In this document: in pieces, positions 63,106 through 64,000 of the stretch
How the letters are laid out: each line of letters starts with the position of its first letter
Numbering within the stretch: position 1 is the first letter of the stretch
NCBI RefSeq assembly: GCF_012912005.1
Contig: NZ_JABBEA010000001.1
Span: 62,001-126,000, forward strand
Source: Paenibacillus sp. SZ31
Lineage (GTDB): Bacteria > Bacillota > Bacilli > Paenibacillales > Paenibacillaceae
DNA: 64,000 bases
Direction: 5' to 3'
The notes under the pieces: model-generated
Seen by the model: only the letters and a program-made list of their open reading frames with translations
What the model was told of the DNA's origin: nothing
Database searches by the model: none
Position numbers and translations under genes: made by a program

Positions 63106-64000
63106 CTAGGATTGAGCCGGAGCTTCAGCAGTCAAAACTGCTTTACGGGACAAGTTGATTCGACCTTGTGGGTCAATTTCCGTTACTTTTACCGTAATGG
63201 AATCACCGATAGCTACAACATCTTCCACTTTGGCAACACGTTCAGTTGACAGTTGTGAGATGTGTACCAGACCTTCTTTGTTCGGAAGCACTTCAACGAA
63301 AGCACCGAATTTCTCAACACGTTTTACTTTACCGACATAAATCTCGCCGACTAGTACTTCACGCACAATACCTTCGATGATCGATTTAGCTTTATCATTC
63401 ATTTCCTGGTTGGAAGAAGCGATAAAGACACGTCCATCCTGTTCAATATCAATTTTAACACCGGTTTCTTCGATGATTTTATTGATAATTTTACCACCTG
63501 CACCGATCACATCACGGATTTTGTCCGGATTGATATGCATCGTTGTAATTTTAGGCGCATATTGTGATAACTGCTCACGTGGAGTTTTCAAAATCTCGTT
63601 CATTTTGCCCAAAATGTGCATACGACCTTCTTTGGCTTGCGCCAATGCATCAGACAAAATTTGACGATTAATACCAGCAATTTTGATGTCCATTTGAATT
63701 GCGGTTACACCTTCTGGTGTTCCTGCTACCTTGAAGTCCATGTCACCCAGGTGATCTTCCATACCCTGAATATCACTCAGAATGGATACATGATCACCAT
63801 CTTTGATCAGACCCATAGCCACACCTGCAACCGGAGCTTTGATTGGAACACCTGCATCCATCATAGCTAAAGTGCTGGCACAGATACTAGCCTGAGATGA
63901 TGAGCCGTTGGATTCCAGAACTTCAGATACCAAACGAATCGTGTATGGGAAATCCGTTTCGGAAGGGATTACTTTGGAAAGAGCACGTTCACCCAAAGCA
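63106..64000 (-). CDS. pnp: Polyribonucleotide nucleotidyltransferase (PNPase), C-terminal part
   Basis: The last 298 codons or so of PNPase; the start is beyond the window. Seen: end of the second RNase PH domain ([21 protein letters not shown] in frame, with metal-binding [10 protein letters not shown]), KH domain ([20 protein letters not shown] in frame) and S1 domain ([29 protein letters not shown]). A phosphorolytic 3'-5' exoribonuclease of the RNA degradation machinery. The acidic/basic tail is short. Confidence 0.96.
   Translation of the reverse strand, partial: ALGERALSKVIPSETDFPYTIRLVSEVLESNGSSSQASICASTLAMMDAGVPIKAPVAGVAMGLIKDGDHVSILSDIQGMEDHLGDMDFKVAGTPEGVTAIQMDIKIAGINRQILSDALAQAKEGRMHILGKMNEILKTPREQLSQYAPKITTMHINPDKIRDVIGAGGKIINKIIEETGVKIDIEQDGRVFIASSNQEMNDKAKSIIEGIVREVLVGEIYVGKVKRVEKFGAFVEVLPNKEGLVHISQLSTERVAKVEDVVAIGDSITVKVTEIDPQGRINLSRKAVLTAEAPAQS

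Noticed and set aside
1-64000. tRNA, rRNA, CRISPR arrays, intact insertion sequences or prophage
   Set aside because: None seen. The short direct repeats noticed (TDGQ codons in rodZ, GCGGTT before pgsA) are local and not array-like.

Overview
The window is a chromosomal segment of a low-GC, spore-forming Gram-positive bacterium, most probably a Paenibacillus. This rests on protein-level resemblance, on the sporulation genes (spoVS, spoIIIE/ftsK-type translocase, spoVFA/spoVFB, sleB) and on a gene order close to the Bacillus subtilis pnpA-to-ymcA region. Both ends are cut: position 1 falls inside an essC-like gene and position 64000 inside pnp.

Right two thirds (about 29.6-64 kb, almost all minus strand). 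Reading from the right: pnp, ylxY, an M16 peptidase (mlpA/ymxG), dut, spoVFA, spoVFB, dapG, dapA, an RNase J, tepA, ylzJ, spoIIIE/ftsK, sleB, the two M16 genes ymfF and ymfH, ymfI, ymfJ, ymfK, rodZ, a small membrane protein, yajQ, pgsA, cinA, recA, recX, rny, ymdB, spoVS, a dipeptidase, pduL, miaB and ricA/ymcA. This is a conserved housekeeping and sporulation block covering RNA decay, lysine and dipicolinate synthesis, envelope shape, recombination and tRNA modification. Sites matching sigma-K (spoVFA), sigma-G (sleB) and sigma-H (spoVS) promoters are visible, as is a LexA-like box before recA. asd, which lies between spoVFB and dapG in B. subtilis, is not there.

Left third (about 1-29.5 kb, mixed strands). 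It holds the start of a type VII secretion locus (essC, esaB), an aldehyde dehydrogenase, an acetyltransferase, an L,D-transpeptidase and an RsgA-type GTPase behind an unusual leader. Next come an ArsR/DUF2087 regulator beside ypdA, a heterodimeric ABC exporter of the BmrC/BmrD type behind a leader peptide and terminator, and an arginyl-tRNA synthetase under a T-box with an ABC transporter directly downstream. The rest is a metal-handling pair (Csp-like Cys-rich protein and a His-rich COG0523 GTPase), moaB, and an NAD salvage cluster (pncB, pncA, NrtR-like NUDIX protein).

The most interesting content is regulatory. A complete promoter / 26-codon leader ORF / competing hairpins / terminator module precedes the BmrCD-like exporter. 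A second module (promoter, 23-codon ORF, two successive terminators) precedes rsgA, whose own start may be a non-standard codon. No tRNA, rRNA, CRISPR array or intact insertion sequence was seen. One probable dispersed repeat (30143-30332) and one long hairpin with IS-end-like arms (2237-2335) were found.
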